This document shows, piece after piece, positions 46,675-54,976 of a DNA stretch of 64,000 bases. The stretch comes from CAYFLR01 sp964343805 (GTDB taxonomy: Bacteria > Bdellovibrionota_B > Oligoflexia > CAYFLR01). The position numbers were made by a program, and so were the translations under genes. The notes below the pieces were generated by a model. It did not search any database, was not told where the DNA came from, and saw only the letters and a program-made list of their open reading frames with translations. Numbering within the stretch: position 1 is the first letter of the stretch; every line of letters begins with the position of its first letter. The stretch is from the NCBI GenBank assembly GCA_964343805.1, contig CAYFLR010000006.1:62001-126000 (forward strand), read 5' to 3'.

Positions 46675-47316
46675 CTAAACTCCTGGTTTATCTCCCCATA
46701 TAATTTTGTGTAATTGCAGATGAAATCTAAGAGGGAGAGCTGTTTTTATTATCCATTCAGCTAAGTTTTCAAGATTGACCCCTGGTTGAACCGGTGAGAT
46801 ATAAAGGGGAAACTGAGTTAAGTTTTTTCTTTGAATTAAGCGAACAGCCCAATCGAAATCTGCCTTATCACTGATCACAAATTTAATTTGATCATTTGGT
46901 CCCATATGGGAAAGAAAGGAAAGATCTATTTTCTTTACCATCCCGCTTCCAGGACACTTTATATCTATGATTTTAATGACCTCAGCTGGGACCTCATCAA
47001 CCTTCATACTTCCTGAGGTTTCCAATAATACTGTTTTACCCTGAGAGATTAACCCTTTCATTAAAGGAATGGAATTAGGTTGAGCAAGAGGTTCTCCACC
47101 CGTAAGTTCGACCAAGTCACAGGGATATTTGGATACTGCCTGAAGAACATCTGGGAGTTCCATATCAGTACCCTCATTATAGGCATAGATTGTATCACAA
47201 TAAGTGCAGCGGAGAGGGCAACCTGTGAGCCTTACAAAGACGCAGGGAAGCCCCTGATGAAGACCCTCACCCTGTAAACTATAAAATATTTCATTAACTT
47301 TTAATACTGAACTCAT
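46675..47316 (-). CDS. queE: 7-carboxy-7-deazaguanine synthase
   Basis: QueE is the radical SAM enzyme that makes 7-carboxy-7-deazaguanine in queuosine biosynthesis. The N-terminus VNEIFYSLQGEGLHQGLPCVFVRLTGCPLRCTYCDT holds the CX3CX2C cluster motif (C33, C37, C40), and LTGGEPLAQP is the glycine-rich SAM site. The C-terminal part has LYISPVQPG and LQLHKIIWG. The 213-residue length is normal. No other queuosine gene is nearby in the window, so the pathway is spread elsewhere. Confidence 0.93.
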   Translation of the reverse strand: MSSVLKVNEIFYSLQGEGLHQGLPCVFVRLTGCPLRCTYCDTIYAYNEGTDMELPDVLQAVSKYPCDLVELTGGEPLAQPNSIPLMKGLISQGKTVLLETSGSMKVDEVPAEVIKIIDIKCPGSGMVKKIDLSFLSHMGPNDQIKFVISDKADFDWAVRLIQRKNLTQFPLYISPVQPGVNLENLAEWIIKTALPLRFHLQLHKIIWGDKPGV

Positions 47317-47342
47317 AGGCCCTGAATACTGTAGGAAGAATT

Positions 47343-48167
47343 TTACTTTTTAGCTAGTACGAGAGGCCAGTAGGTGACCTGAACTCCATCTAGTTTAAAA
47401 TCGTGTAGTAGGGTCACAGATCGTTTACAATCTTGAGTAAACCATGGATAGCCATCGTCCCAATGTTCTGTAGAGGTAGAGCGTAGGAATTTGTTAATAG
47501 GAAGATGAAACTTTTTTTCTTCGGAAACCCTTAATATCAGTTCTCCCCCTCTTACTTTACTAATCAAATCACAACCTGAGGCGCTTTTAGGAAAGCTTTT
47601 ATCAAACTTATCATTACCGAAAAGTTTTTTATACTCACTCATTTTCTCAACAGAAGCAGCCAATTCTTTATGGCTATCCCATTGATCCACAGCCCTTCCG
47701 AAAACCCCAATTTTGATTTTCTTTCCAGATTTAAAGTCGAGAATCCAGTACTTTACTTGCTTGTCGTTTTTTTCAATACGATCATAACCCACACTATGGG
47801 AAGCATTATAGGACATCCTCCACAGCACACTGTTTTTATTCTGAAAAACACTCTTTGCAATCCACGCTAGTTTGTTTTTAGTGTACAACACAAATTCTAC
47901 TGCAGAGCTTTTCCTTTTTGCCAGTAAAATTTGATTTCCATCTTGAGCCATACCTACAACATAGGGGTAGTAAGTGTATTTAATAGAGTCAATGACATGG
48001 GCAGAAAGTTGTTGGTTGGTAAATATAAAGGGTGTGATCTTATCTTCAGGAATCACTGAGGCGGTATTTTGTTTGACCTGAGATGGCGGTGAAGCCTCTC
48101 TATTACGACAACCAATGAATACAAGGTTAATTAGTAGTAATGAAGTGACAATGCGATGGATTAACAA
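47343..48167 (-). CDS. Putative lipoprotein, function unknown
   Basis: A short signal peptide ends in the lipobox FIGC (Cys about residue 20 from the TTG at 48167, which lies just downstream of a GGGGAGGAGG site). The mature ~250 residues include a VVGMAQDGNQILLAKRKS stretch and many beta strands, perhaps a propeller-like or barrel-lining domain. No family is recognised. The start codon is uncertain because a longer frame runs upstream without a better site. Confidence 0.65.
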   Translation of the reverse strand: MLIHRIVTSLLLINLVFIGCRNREASPPSQVKQNTASVIPEDKITPFIFTNQQLSAHVIDSIKYTYYPYVVGMAQDGNQILLAKRKSSAVEFVLYTKNKLAWIAKSVFQNKNSVLWRMSYNASHSVGYDRIEKNDKQVKYWILDFKSGKKIKIGVFGRAVDQWDSHKELAASVEKMSEYKKLFGNDKFDKSFPKSASGCDLISKVRGGELILRVSEEKKFHLPINKFLRSTSTEHWDDGYPWFTQDCKRSVTLLHDFKLDGVQVTYWPLVLAKK

Positions 48168-48213
48168 AGGACCTCCTCCCCGACAGAATTGCAATGAGAC
48201 TATCCTTAAGGAA

Positions 48214-48612
48214 CTATTTAGAAATTTTGGAACCCTCTTTGACTGACCGCACTATTTCATCTCGAGGTACTAATTCAATGGGAAGGGATGCTCTTTTTAA
48301 ATTTGCTTTATTAAAGCAAGCCCCTCTGAGTTTGGCGTAATCGAGATCCGCATTCTCTAAATTAGCTCGTGTGAAATTGGCGTTCTCAAGATTGGCACTC
48401 CATAGACTTGCTCCACTTAAGTCAGCTCCCTCAAAATTGGCCTCTTTCAAATTGCTGTAGCTAAGATTAGCTTTTGCTAAATTGCAGTTACTAAAGTCCA
48501 TCTTAGCAAGATTTGATTTCCGAAGGTCAATTTCTTCTAGGCTCTTACCAGCCGTTATTATTTCGGAAACTTCCTTTCGCCCCAAAACCTTGTTCTTATC
48601 TTTTTTCTCCAT
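48214..48612 (-). CDS. Pentapeptide-repeat protein
   Basis: The 132-residue protein contains about 15 tandem pentapeptides of the A(D/N)LxX type (SNLAKMDFSNCNLAKANLSYSNL-like register; ANFEGADLSGASLWSANLENANF and more), which fold into a right-handed quadrilateral beta helix. The N-terminal 30 residues are charged and the C-terminus basic. Some family members mimic DNA and protect gyrase, but this cannot be read from sequence. It starts 8 bases after the regulator gene, so the pair is co-transcribed. Confidence 0.88.
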   Translation of the reverse strand: MEKKDKNKVLGRKEVSEIITAGKSLEEIDLRKSNLAKMDFSNCNLAKANLSYSNLKEANFEGADLSGASLWSANLENANFTRANLENADLDYAKLRGACFNKANLKRASLPIELVPRDEIVRSVKEGSKISK

Positions 48613-48620
48613 GGTATTCC

Positions 48621-49445
48621 TTAAGATGTCAAGACCTCTTTGAGTCTCCTAGATATAAGAGATTTAGGGACCCAAAACAGCGAAGCTAATTCAGAAATCA
48701 GACTCTTCTTCAAGTCCACTTCAGAAATTTCTTTCATTATAAAATGGGTAGGAACTAATAAACAACCGGCAAAATGATTAATCTCTCTCTGAAGAGTTTG
48801 ATCTGAAAATTCAGGGAGATAGTCAAAATCGGCTCGGCGATAATCAAGTAAAATTTTACCCAAATTCTTGGCAATTGAAAGACGGGTTTGAGCTCTTAAA
48901 TCACCTTTTTTGTATTTTACGATGTAAGTGCTATTTTTTCCTTTTAATATGCGGGAAAAGCGATCTCCCATTTCCATAGTTTGAAGTGAAATATAGGGAA
49001 AAAGTCCTAATATTTCAGGCAAGTACAATGGAGGTGAGGTGTAATCAGCTCGATCTAAAAGCTCTTGCACTAAGGTTTCAACCGCTTTAAAACGATCTGT
49101 AACAACAGCGCTATCTTTCTTAAAGAAACTGTTCAGTTCATTCAAATTTGTAAAATCACTGTACTCATAGATAGCTTCATCCAGAGTAAGATTGCCGTTA
49201 GCAACATCTGAAATTAAAGTCATATCTACATTCAGATAGTTTGATATCTTATCAAGAGCGAAAATAGACTTAACTGCCTTCTTTCCCCTTTTCCAATGAC
49301 TACAGTCAGAGGGATTAAAGCCCAGTATTTTACCTATCTCTTGGTCGTTTACTCGGCCTTCATCACGCTGAATATTTAAAACACGCTGACAAAACTTGAA
49401 TAACGCCATTGAATTAGTATGTTTCGCAACAGTTGCTTTTCTCAT
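48621..49445 (-). CDS. Helix-turn-helix regulator with degenerate ImmA/IrrE-like domain
   Basis: Residues ~15-75 are a helix-turn-helix of the XRE type (DQEIGKILGFNPSDCSHWKRGKKAV). The C-terminal part follows the plan of the ImmA/IrrE metallopeptidase: RLSIAKNLGKILL at ~188-200 takes the place of the usual RFTLAHELGHILL, and REINHFAGCLLVPTHF follows. The two zinc His and catalytic Glu are absent (K193, N194, K197), so it is probably not a protease but may still bind a ligand or partner. A TTGACA promoter with a 30-bp palindrome lies upstream, so autoregulation is likely. It is cotranscribed with the pentapeptide-repeat gene. Confidence 0.75.
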   Translation of the reverse strand: MRKATVAKHTNSMALFKFCQRVLNIQRDEGRVNDQEIGKILGFNPSDCSHWKRGKKAVKSIFALDKISNYLNVDMTLISDVANGNLTLDEAIYEYSDFTNLNELNSFFKKDSAVVTDRFKAVETLVQELLDRADYTSPPLYLPEILGLFPYISLQTMEMGDRFSRILKGKNSTYIVKYKKGDLRAQTRLSIAKNLGKILLDYRRADFDYLPEFSDQTLQREINHFAGCLLVPTHFIMKEISEVDLKKSLISELASLFWVPKSLISRRLKEVLTS

Positions 49446-49514
49446 CACTTCGCCTTTTTAAAAAGTTTAGAATCTAAAATATCTGATGACAGATTAAAGC
49501 TTAACGCACTTTTT

Positions 49515-49544
49515 ATATTTTGCTTTAACCTACTGGCAAAATAT
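49515..49544 (-). promoter_or_regulatory. Palindromic operator over the -10 region of the pseudo-ImmA regulator gene
   Basis: ATATTTTGC (49515-49523) and GCAAAATAT (49536-49544) are perfectly complementary nine-base arms with a 12-base spacer. Minus-strand TTGACA is at 49550-49555 and the -10 box TAGGTT at 49527-49532, 17 bases apart, so the palindrome covers the -10 region. A dimeric helix-turn-helix protein bound here would block transcription. Confidence 0.7.
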
Positions 49545-49662
49545 GGTTTTGTCAAGAAAATATGTATAAAACGAAAAAAAACTAAGATAAACGACTAATA
49601 TCCGTAAACTAGTGAACATTTATTGGTAGGCTGCCATTTAAATAGCTAATAATTATAGGACT

Positions 49663-51594
49663 TTAATGACTTATTCTAAGATCGACCGTTCGACCTTGAT
49701 GCTGAGGCATTCGAACTGTTGCTGAATCCTTTATTTTTCCAAATTTTTTAACCGCCACACGATGGGTTCCCGCTTTAAGCCAGACTTTAGTACTCCCTTT
49801 ACCCATACCAGCTCCAACAATCTCGGTATACCGTTTGCCATTAATCAAAATAATTCCAGGTGTTAGGTTAATTCTCACCGTGAGTGGATACTTTTTATTC
49901 GACTTTTTCACAACCGGCTTAACAACAGGTTTAAGCTTGGTAGGTGCTTTCTTACTGGAAGACCCATAAGAAGGGGGTTTATAGGTAGCCAACTTTTTAT
50001 TTACTTTTGGAGTATGGGCTTTTGAGTTACTTTTTTTATAATTTGAGATTTTTTTATTGCGGTTAGCTCGAGGCTTTGTTGATGGTTTTGCTACTTTTTC
50101 AACCCGCTTAGGTGGTTGCTCAACTGGGTTTACCGGCTGAACAGTAGCAGCTGCCTCCTCCTCTGGTTCTACAAAGTAATCAATTGCGGGTTTGGGAGTT
50201 GGCTTTACTGCTGGTGCCGGCTCAACAATTTCTTCACTTCCTAAAGATTTAGCAGCAAACTTCATTTTTTCAACCAGACCACCTATACCTGCAATATCAG
50301 ACCTTTCACCTGGAGGCACCGAATAATACAATGCGGCAAATGCGCTAATCAAAACAAGAGCAATCAATGCAGCATATTTAACCAGATTATTAGAACCCTT
50401 CTCATTTTCCTGAGTACCAATAGTTGACTTTTTAATGGTACCAACTCTGGTTGACACATGAACATTTTTAACACTACCAGCTTGTGTTTTTACAGATTTC
50501 TTTTTTACCTGAGATGCAATCTTCTTAGGAGGTGCTTTCTTTTCCTCTTGTTTAGCTACCGTCTTTTTTACATTTGAATTTTCTTTCCCATATGCAGTTA
50601 AGGCATTATCAAGTCGCTTCGTTTTGGAGGCAGCATTAATACTATCTTTTTCACCAACTTCGGTTACGATATTTTTTGGTTCATTGCTTTCTAGATTCTC
50701 ACGCATTCGCCGTTCAAATGATTCAGGAGCAATAAAGTATATTCTAAGTTCTTTACGGCTATCCTTCACACCATATCTACGAAGTACCGCCTCAACATCT
50801 CTTAATAACTCAAGAAAGTTTAAGTAACGATCATCAATCTCCCTAACCATACACCGATTAATCACTTGCTCAATAGCAGGATCTAGAGAGGGGATAATTT
50901 CACGAGGTGAAATATACGGATCCCTCATAATTTTCATTATGACTTCATGAACCGTATTTCCCATAAAAGGTAGTTGACCCGTGACAGCCTCATATAACAT
51001 CACCCCTAATGAATATATGTCTGTACGACAATCTAAGGTCTTTCCAGATATCTGCTCTGGTGACATATAAGGAGGTGAACCTATTAAAGCATTGGTATGG
51101 GTAGCAGAAACCGAAAAAATGTCCTTCGCAATACCAAAATCCATTATTTTGATAAAGCCTTCGTTTGAAATCATTATATTTTCAGGCTTTATATCTCTAT
51201 GAACGACTCCTTCGACGCTTGCTTTTTCCAAGCCAAGAGCAACTTCTCGAGCTACCATCATGATTACAACTTCATTGAGACTACGACCATCGCCTACAAT
51301 TTCATTAAGTGGGTAGCCATCAACAAACTCTGTTACAACATATAATTTATCGGACTTTGGACCTGATGAATCGTATATCCTTAAAATATTTGGATGATCG
51401 AGCGCAGCTACAGTCCTCCCCTCTCTCACAAATCTATTTCTAATATCGGGGTTGCTGGCTAGGTGATCATGGACAAATTTTATTGCCACTTCACGATTTA
51501 AATCAACATCTAAGGCCTTATAAACACAGGCCATTCCACCTTCGCCAATCTTTTCTAATATTTCATATTTTTCGCGAACAATGGTCCCGATCAT
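49663..51594 (-). CDS. Membrane-anchored Ser/Thr protein kinase with C-terminal PEGA domain
   Basis: The kinase domain (1-275) is complete: the ATP Lys is K39 in VAIKF, the catalytic loop is HRDIKPEN with D134, and DFG is at 152-154, with GSPPYMSPEQ in the activation segment. A long Lys-rich cytoplasmic linker leads to one membrane helix near 400 (VKYAALIALVLISAFAAL), then a Pro/Lys-rich periplasmic region and a C-terminal PEGA domain (about 570-640, with YPLTVRINLTPGIILINGK). PEGA domains bind surface or periplasmic ligands. The sensor-kinase role is inferred. Neighbours on the same strand are unrelated small envelope genes. Confidence 0.92.
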   Translation of the reverse strand: MIGTIVREKYEILEKIGEGGMACVYKALDVDLNREVAIKFVHDHLASNPDIRNRFVREGRTVAALDHPNILRIYDSSGPKSDKLYVVTEFVDGYPLNEIVGDGRSLNEVVIMMVAREVALGLEKASVEGVVHRDIKPENIMISNEGFIKIMDFGIAKDIFSVSATHTNALIGSPPYMSPEQISGKTLDCRTDIYSLGVMLYEAVTGQLPFMGNTVHEVIMKIMRDPYISPREIIPSLDPAIEQVINRCMVREIDDRYLNFLELLRDVEAVLRRYGVKDSRKELRIYFIAPESFERRMRENLESNEPKNIVTEVGEKDSINAASKTKRLDNALTAYGKENSNVKKTVAKQEEKKAPPKKIASQVKKKSVKTQAGSVKNVHVSTRVGTIKKSTIGTQENEKGSNNLVKYAALIALVLISAFAALYYSVPPGERSDIAGIGGLVEKMKFAAKSLGSEEIVEPAPAVKPTPKPAIDYFVEPEEEAAATVQPVNPVEQPPKRVEKVAKPSTKPRANRNKKISNYKKSNSKAHTPKVNKKLATYKPPSYGSSSKKAPTKLKPVVKPVVKKSNKKYPLTVRINLTPGIILINGKRYTEIVGAGMGKGSTKVWLKAGTHRVAVKKFGKIKDSATVRMPQHQGRTVDLRISH

Positions 51595-51756
51595 ATCTAC
51601 ATTACTCTAAGCCTGATGTAAGTACGCTAAATCGTATATTTTTTAGCAAAAATACGCATCTCTATATGCTTTTCGGCAAGAATCAAATAAGCTTTAGGTA
51701 ATTATCTGTCAGGATCCCCGGGGCTTTGAGTACCACCTGTTTTCCCTCTCAAAGAT

Positions 51757-52080
51757 TCAGCTTGAACCTAAATGTCGGCAGGCCTGCCGTGCTTGATGAA
51801 GTAAAATTCCACATTCGTAATCTATCTTCGACTGCAATGATTGTTTCCGCATTTTCAGAAGATGATGAACAAATTCACTGTATTCAGAGGAACAAAAAGC
51901 ATCTCTCGCGGCGAGTTTTGTAGGAGCTCCCTCTCTTTTTAAACCTTCCGCAATCAAACGCCTCTTATCACTGAGTAGCTTTTGTATCCGAGAGTAGACC
52001 TGACGGTGTTCTAAATAACAGGCACCATCAACCCGAATCCGTTCAATTAAAAATTCTGTTTTAATCCCTTTTGGTATCAT
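51757..52080 (-). CDS. Small basic helical protein coupled to a secreted protein
   Basis: The 107-residue product (ATG 52080) overlaps the stop of the upstream gene by 20 bases and has an AGGA site 9 bases upstream. It is helical and basic, with three Cys and an ARDAFCSSEYSEFVHHLLKMR stretch, and lacks a signal peptide. I do not recognise it. The longer frame (from 52152) would read through a hydrophobic stretch out of frame with the neighbour; the short start is preferred. Confidence 0.55.
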   Translation of the reverse strand: MIPKGIKTEFLIERIRVDGACYLEHRQVYSRIQKLLSDKRRLIAEGLKREGAPTKLAARDAFCSSEYSEFVHHLLKMRKQSLQSKIDYECGILLHQARQACRHLGSS

Positions 52081-52681
52081 ATTGTAATATCCTGGGATAA
52101 AAGTAATTAAAATTTGCCACTCCAAAAGCAACACCAGCAATAGGTAGAACATTTCCCCAGTTTGAAACTGGTGTATAATAAACAGGAGCCCCTCTACTAC
52201 CTAAGGAAAAGCCAAAATAAACAAACCACTGACTATTCTGGGTCACCACATCATAACCCAGCATAAAGGCCTGCCGATCGTACGTATTCACTTTCCTCTC
52301 CCACTTTTTTTGATTCTCATGATAAGAGAAGCTATCGGAGCGTGAGAGAGCATATCTAAAAAAGAGTGATCTGCGCTTAAACTTCTTTAGATCTCTATAA
52401 GTCACCCAAAGAAGATCTGTATGTACACCATATCCCATACCTTCTAAACCAAGTCCCAGCTGACCTCCAAGCCGAAAATAATCTATAAAATCCACATCAA
52501 ATTCCAAATTAAGCATCCCGGTGGGTAATGCATAACCTGATTTTACCAAAAAACTACCACCAACCATCCGTTTTCTTTGGACAAATGAGCCATCCTGTGC
52601 TGTTTTTTTAGCAAAAATGTTAAAATCGAGCAAAAACAGCAACACTGACGTAAGCATCAAATATTTAGAAATCTTAATCAT
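52061..52681 (-). CDS. Secreted beta-strand-rich outer-membrane-like protein
   Basis: A signal peptide (MLTSVLLFLLDFNIFA) precedes a mature protein of amphipathic strands separated by short loops (GMLNLEFDVDFIDYFRLGGQLGLGLEG, FMLGYDVVTQNSQWFVYFGFSLGS), typical of an outer-membrane barrel. Unlike the other barrel-like proteins here it does not end in an aromatic residue. No family is recognised. It is followed by an overlapping small gene and flanked upstream by a plus-strand small RNA. Confidence 0.68.
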   Translation of the reverse strand: MIKISKYLMLTSVLLFLLDFNIFAKKTAQDGSFVQRKRMVGGSFLVKSGYALPTGMLNLEFDVDFIDYFRLGGQLGLGLEGMGYGVHTDLLWVTYRDLKKFKRRSLFFRYALSRSDSFSYHENQKKWERKVNTYDRQAFMLGYDVVTQNSQWFVYFGFSLGSRGAPVYYTPVSNWGNVLPIAGVAFGVANFNYFYPRILQYDTKRD

Positions 52682-52707
52682 ATTTTTAGTACTTTACCAA
52701 ATTACCT

Positions 52708-52737
52708 TTGACATTCAACAAAACAATATGTTATTAT
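52708..52737 (+). promoter_or_regulatory. Sigma-70-type promoter of the putative small RNA
   Basis: A perfect TTGACA (52708-52713) and TATTAT (52732-52737) are 18 bases apart. They lie in the spacer between two minus-strand genes and point away from both, toward the terminator at 52849. Confidence 0.72.
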
Positions 52738-52744
52738 TATTAAT

Positions 52745-52884
52745 GTAGCGTCAAAACTCTGCCATTTTTATTACAGGTACTGGGGGGAATTTGTAGTAGA
52801 GATGCTGGAGATAGTTAGGGCAAGTAGAGGAAAAGCTCTAACCGCTATAGCCCCTTTTTGCTAGCACAAAAGGGGCTTTTTTTT
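52745..52884 (+). ncRNA. Putative structured small RNA (about 140 nt)
   Basis: A promoter at 52708 and an intrinsic terminator at 52849-52884 frame a plus-strand transcript of about 140 bases between two minus-strand genes. TAGCG (52746-52750) can pair with CGCTA (52843-52847), closing the RNA. An inner TAGAG/CTCTA stem (52825-52829 with 52836-52840) forms a small hairpin. A short GGGC (52818-52821) can pair with the 5' arm of the terminator. A 20-codon ORF at 52802-52864, without a good ribosome site, also lies here, so a leader-peptide gene is an alternative. I cannot assign it to a known RNA family. Confidence 0.55.
52849..52884 (+). terminator. Intrinsic terminator of the small RNA
   Basis: AGCCCCTTTT (52849-52858) pairs with AAAAGGGGCT (52868-52877), ten base pairs with a nine-base loop, followed by eight T. 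On the minus strand no U-run follows, so it works for plus-strand transcription. Confidence 0.9.
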
Positions 52885-52886
52885 GT

Positions 52887-53809
52887 CTAAAATATGATTC
52901 CCAATCCAGACCAAATAATAAAATTATTAACAATCCACATATCAGCACTTCCTCGACTCACAAAGAGAATATTATCTTTGAATTCAATTTTAAGATTCAT
53001 TCTCTTTAAAAAGAAATAACGCTGACCTAAACCGATATTTACAGAAGGAGCGAACTGATCATAAGACTTGGAAACAGAGGAATACATATAGCTCCTACCT
53101 GCAACACCGTATTTAGAAGGATCTTCATACCCTACCATTTCCTCATTAATCGTACCATCTTCATTAATTGGCGGTGGGTTCTCTGTATCCTGCTTCTTCC
53201 AATTGACACTGGGGTAATAAGTCAGTTTATTAAAGCCGAGTCCTGCACTCACATAAACATCAAAGTTAGCTATTAAACTTAAGAATGTTAATTGCTTAGC
53301 ATAAAAAGGAGTGTAGATTACATTCACCGCAAATGTCATTTCATTTTCAATCAATTCAGGATAGACAGGAGAAAAAAGTCCACTTTTACTATCCTTCCAA
53401 TTCTCTAATGCAAGACGCTCTGTATTATCCTCTAATAGAGCGTATCCTCCTTGAACTTCAAAACCCAATTCATCAAAAAGAAAAAAGGCGAGAATGANNN
53501 NNNNNNNCTTCCTCCCACAAAATAGGTCTGAACATAAGGTTCGTTTAGCACTGAGCTAAAGCCTATAAAACCCACCTCAACTTTCTTAGTTTTAGAATAG
53601 AGCTTATTTAAAATGACTTCACGGCCTTTGGTGGGTTTAACATAGCCGTATAAATGACTGGAAAAAAGTGACAGTGTAATTATAAAAAGAAACAGAAATC
53701 TAGAATAAGATATAAGGTAGAGAAAAGCAGCCCCTCCTTGGAAAGGCTGCTCATTATTTTTGTTTATGATTGAAATTGATCTTGAAATTGTTGTTCGATC
53801 TGTTCCCAT
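52887..53809 (-). CDS. Outer-membrane beta-barrel-like protein, interrupted by a 10-N gap
   Basis: Two frames read as one protein across the gap if it holds 2 (mod 3) bases. The N-terminal part has a hydrophobic segment (SRFLFLFIITLSLFSSHLYG) serving as signal peptide. The C-terminal part is strand-rich, with conspicuous VGFIGF and LGLGQRYFFL motifs, and ends in Phe (GLGIIF), consistent with an outer-membrane barrel. The only standard in-frame start (ATG 53809) lies inside the upstream gene, 46 bases before its stop, so the start is uncertain. A hairpin (53726-53751) lies within the first codons. Confidence 0.6.
53498..53507. other. Assembly gap (10 N)
   Basis: The flanking frames of the barrel-like gene agree only if the missing length is 2 modulo 3. 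The flanks do not overlap, so a few real bases are missing. Confidence 0.8.
53721..53751 (-). terminator. Hairpin with weak U-tract after the TIGR02147-type gene
   Basis: AGCAGCC and GGCTGCT form a 7-bp stem with a 12-base loop, followed on the minus strand by TTTCT. The loop contains AAGGAGG. It is placed just after the stop at 53764 and inside the start of the barrel-like gene, so it may be a terminator or an attenuator. Confidence 0.5.
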
Positions 53810-54159
53810 TGCTCCCAGCCGTCTTCTGATTCTTCTTGAACCTGCTCTTGCTCTTGTTCTTGCTCTTGAAACTGATCTCCATCTTGATCGACTTGCATAT
53901 TAGGGCCACGAACGGGATCTGTACCATCTGGTCCTGTTCCTCCACTGGTCATGTCAGTGTCAGTACCATTTGGACCTGTTCCACCACTTGTAGCATTCGC
54001 ATCAATAAGCTGATGTTGATCATCACCAGTATTAGCTATACCACACTCACACTCGTTAGCAAATCCATTAATTGGATTAATACTAAGTAAAGTTGCAAAA
54101 CATAAACCTATAAAAACAGGGAAGTACTTTAACCCTGTGATTGCATGTATGACATTCAT
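53764..54159 (-). CDS. Nested, possibly separately translated secreted protein (131 residues)
   Basis: The in-frame ATG at 54159 has an AAAGGAGG site at optimal distance. The product starts with a hydrophobic signal peptide and has an acidic, Gln-rich mature part with a hexanucleotide-repeat-encoded EQEQEQ run. I list it separately because ribosome-site strength and signal peptide support internal initiation. If it is used only as part of the long frame, the signal peptide would be an unusual internal membrane helix. Function unknown. Confidence 0.55.
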   Translation of the reverse strand: MNVIHAITGLKYFPVFIGLCFATLLSINPINGFANECECGIANTGDDQHQLIDANATSGGTGPNGTDTDMTSGGTGPDGTDPVRGPNMQVDQDGDQFQEQEQEQEQVQEESEDGWEQWEQIEQQFQDQFQS

Positions 54160-54885
54160 TCTCCTGCCTCCTTTTATACTCTTTTCTTTAAATCGATTGG
54201 CTTCGATAAAGTCGTTCACTTCCTCCATTTGCTTTCTAACCAGTTTGAGTAACCCTTTGTAGTTATCCTCTGAAAGTTCACAGATAGCCATTCGAGTAAT
54301 GCCTTGATTGATCCCACATTTCCACTCAAAGAGTTCATGCTCTAAAGAAGTTTTCATCAATTTGATGGCGTCTTCCGGAGCAAAGGTAAAATGGGCATCT
54401 TCATTAACACAATAGTAATCGTCTTCCATTATGATGGTGTTGTTCTTAACCAGCAGCTGAAGTTTATCTACCACCGTTTTTCCATATAGATCGACCAATC
54501 GAGACCTATGTACTTTTTTGAGGCGAAGTAAATCTTCAAAGCAGTTTAACAAATCAATATTAGAAGACAAAGCCCGAGAAGACTCATTATTAAAGCGTAC
54601 CTTTCGCTCATTTTCAATCTTCTCTTGATAAAATTCAACCACTGCTGGCATGTTATTTTCAAGACGAAGATCTTTTAAAAGCTCTTCTATAGTTTCAGTG
54701 GGGATTTTTAGAACTCGTAATATTTTAATGGTGAGATCTTCGGTAAGAGCTCTCTTACCCTGCATGACCATCGATAAGTAAGCATTACTAATGCCCGCTT
54801 TTTGGGCAATATACTTCCGACTTAAATGAGGTTTTTTTTGCAGGTAGTCCTCAATTTTCAGACCGACCACTTCAAACACTTTCAT
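53764..54885 (-). CDS. TIGR02147-type regulator fused in frame to a secreted Gln/Glu-rich domain
   Basis: The first ~242 residues are the TIGR02147/DUF4423 family known from Fibrobacter and Bdellovibrio: an N-terminal XRE-like helix-turn-helix (HLSRKYIAQKAGISNAYLSM) and a winged, helical second half. The ATG at 54885 is preferred to the TTG at 54912. In the same frame, residues from Met 54159 form a signal peptide (KYFPVFIGLCFATLLSIN), two Cys, two TSGGTGPxGTD repeats and a Gln/Glu-rich tail with Trp. AAAGGAGG (54167-54174), 7 bases before that Met, suggests a separate start, so one frame may make both a regulator and a secreted protein. A weak TTGACT/TAAAAA promoter lies upstream. Confidence 0.75.
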   Translation of the reverse strand: MKVFEVVGLKIEDYLQKKPHLSRKYIAQKAGISNAYLSMVMQGKRALTEDLTIKILRVLKIPTETIEELLKDLRLENNMPAVVEFYQEKIENERKVRFNNESSRALSSNIDLLNCFEDLLRLKKVHRSRLVDLYGKTVVDKLQLLVKNNTIIMEDDYYCVNEDAHFTFAPEDAIKLMKTSLEHELFEWKCGINQGITRMAICELSEDNYKGLLKLVRKQMEEVNDFIEANRFKEKSIKGGRRMNVIHAITGLKYFPVFIGLCFATLLSINPINGFANECECGIANTGDDQHQLIDANATSGGTGPNGTDTDMTSGGTGPDGTDPVRGPNMQVDQDGDQFQEQEQEQEQVQEESEDGWEQWEQIEQQFQDQFQS

Positions 54886-54976
54886 TATGCTTCCCCGACC
54901 AAGGCTCAACAAACTTTTAGGTTTTTAACAAATCTTAAGTAGTAAGTCAAGCATTTCAATATTCTAACTTCAAAAT

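Noticed and set aside
52745..52884. SRP (4.5S) RNA or tRNA
   Set aside because: No GGAAGCAGCC-type SRP motif and no GGTTCGAATCC-like tRNA element is present.
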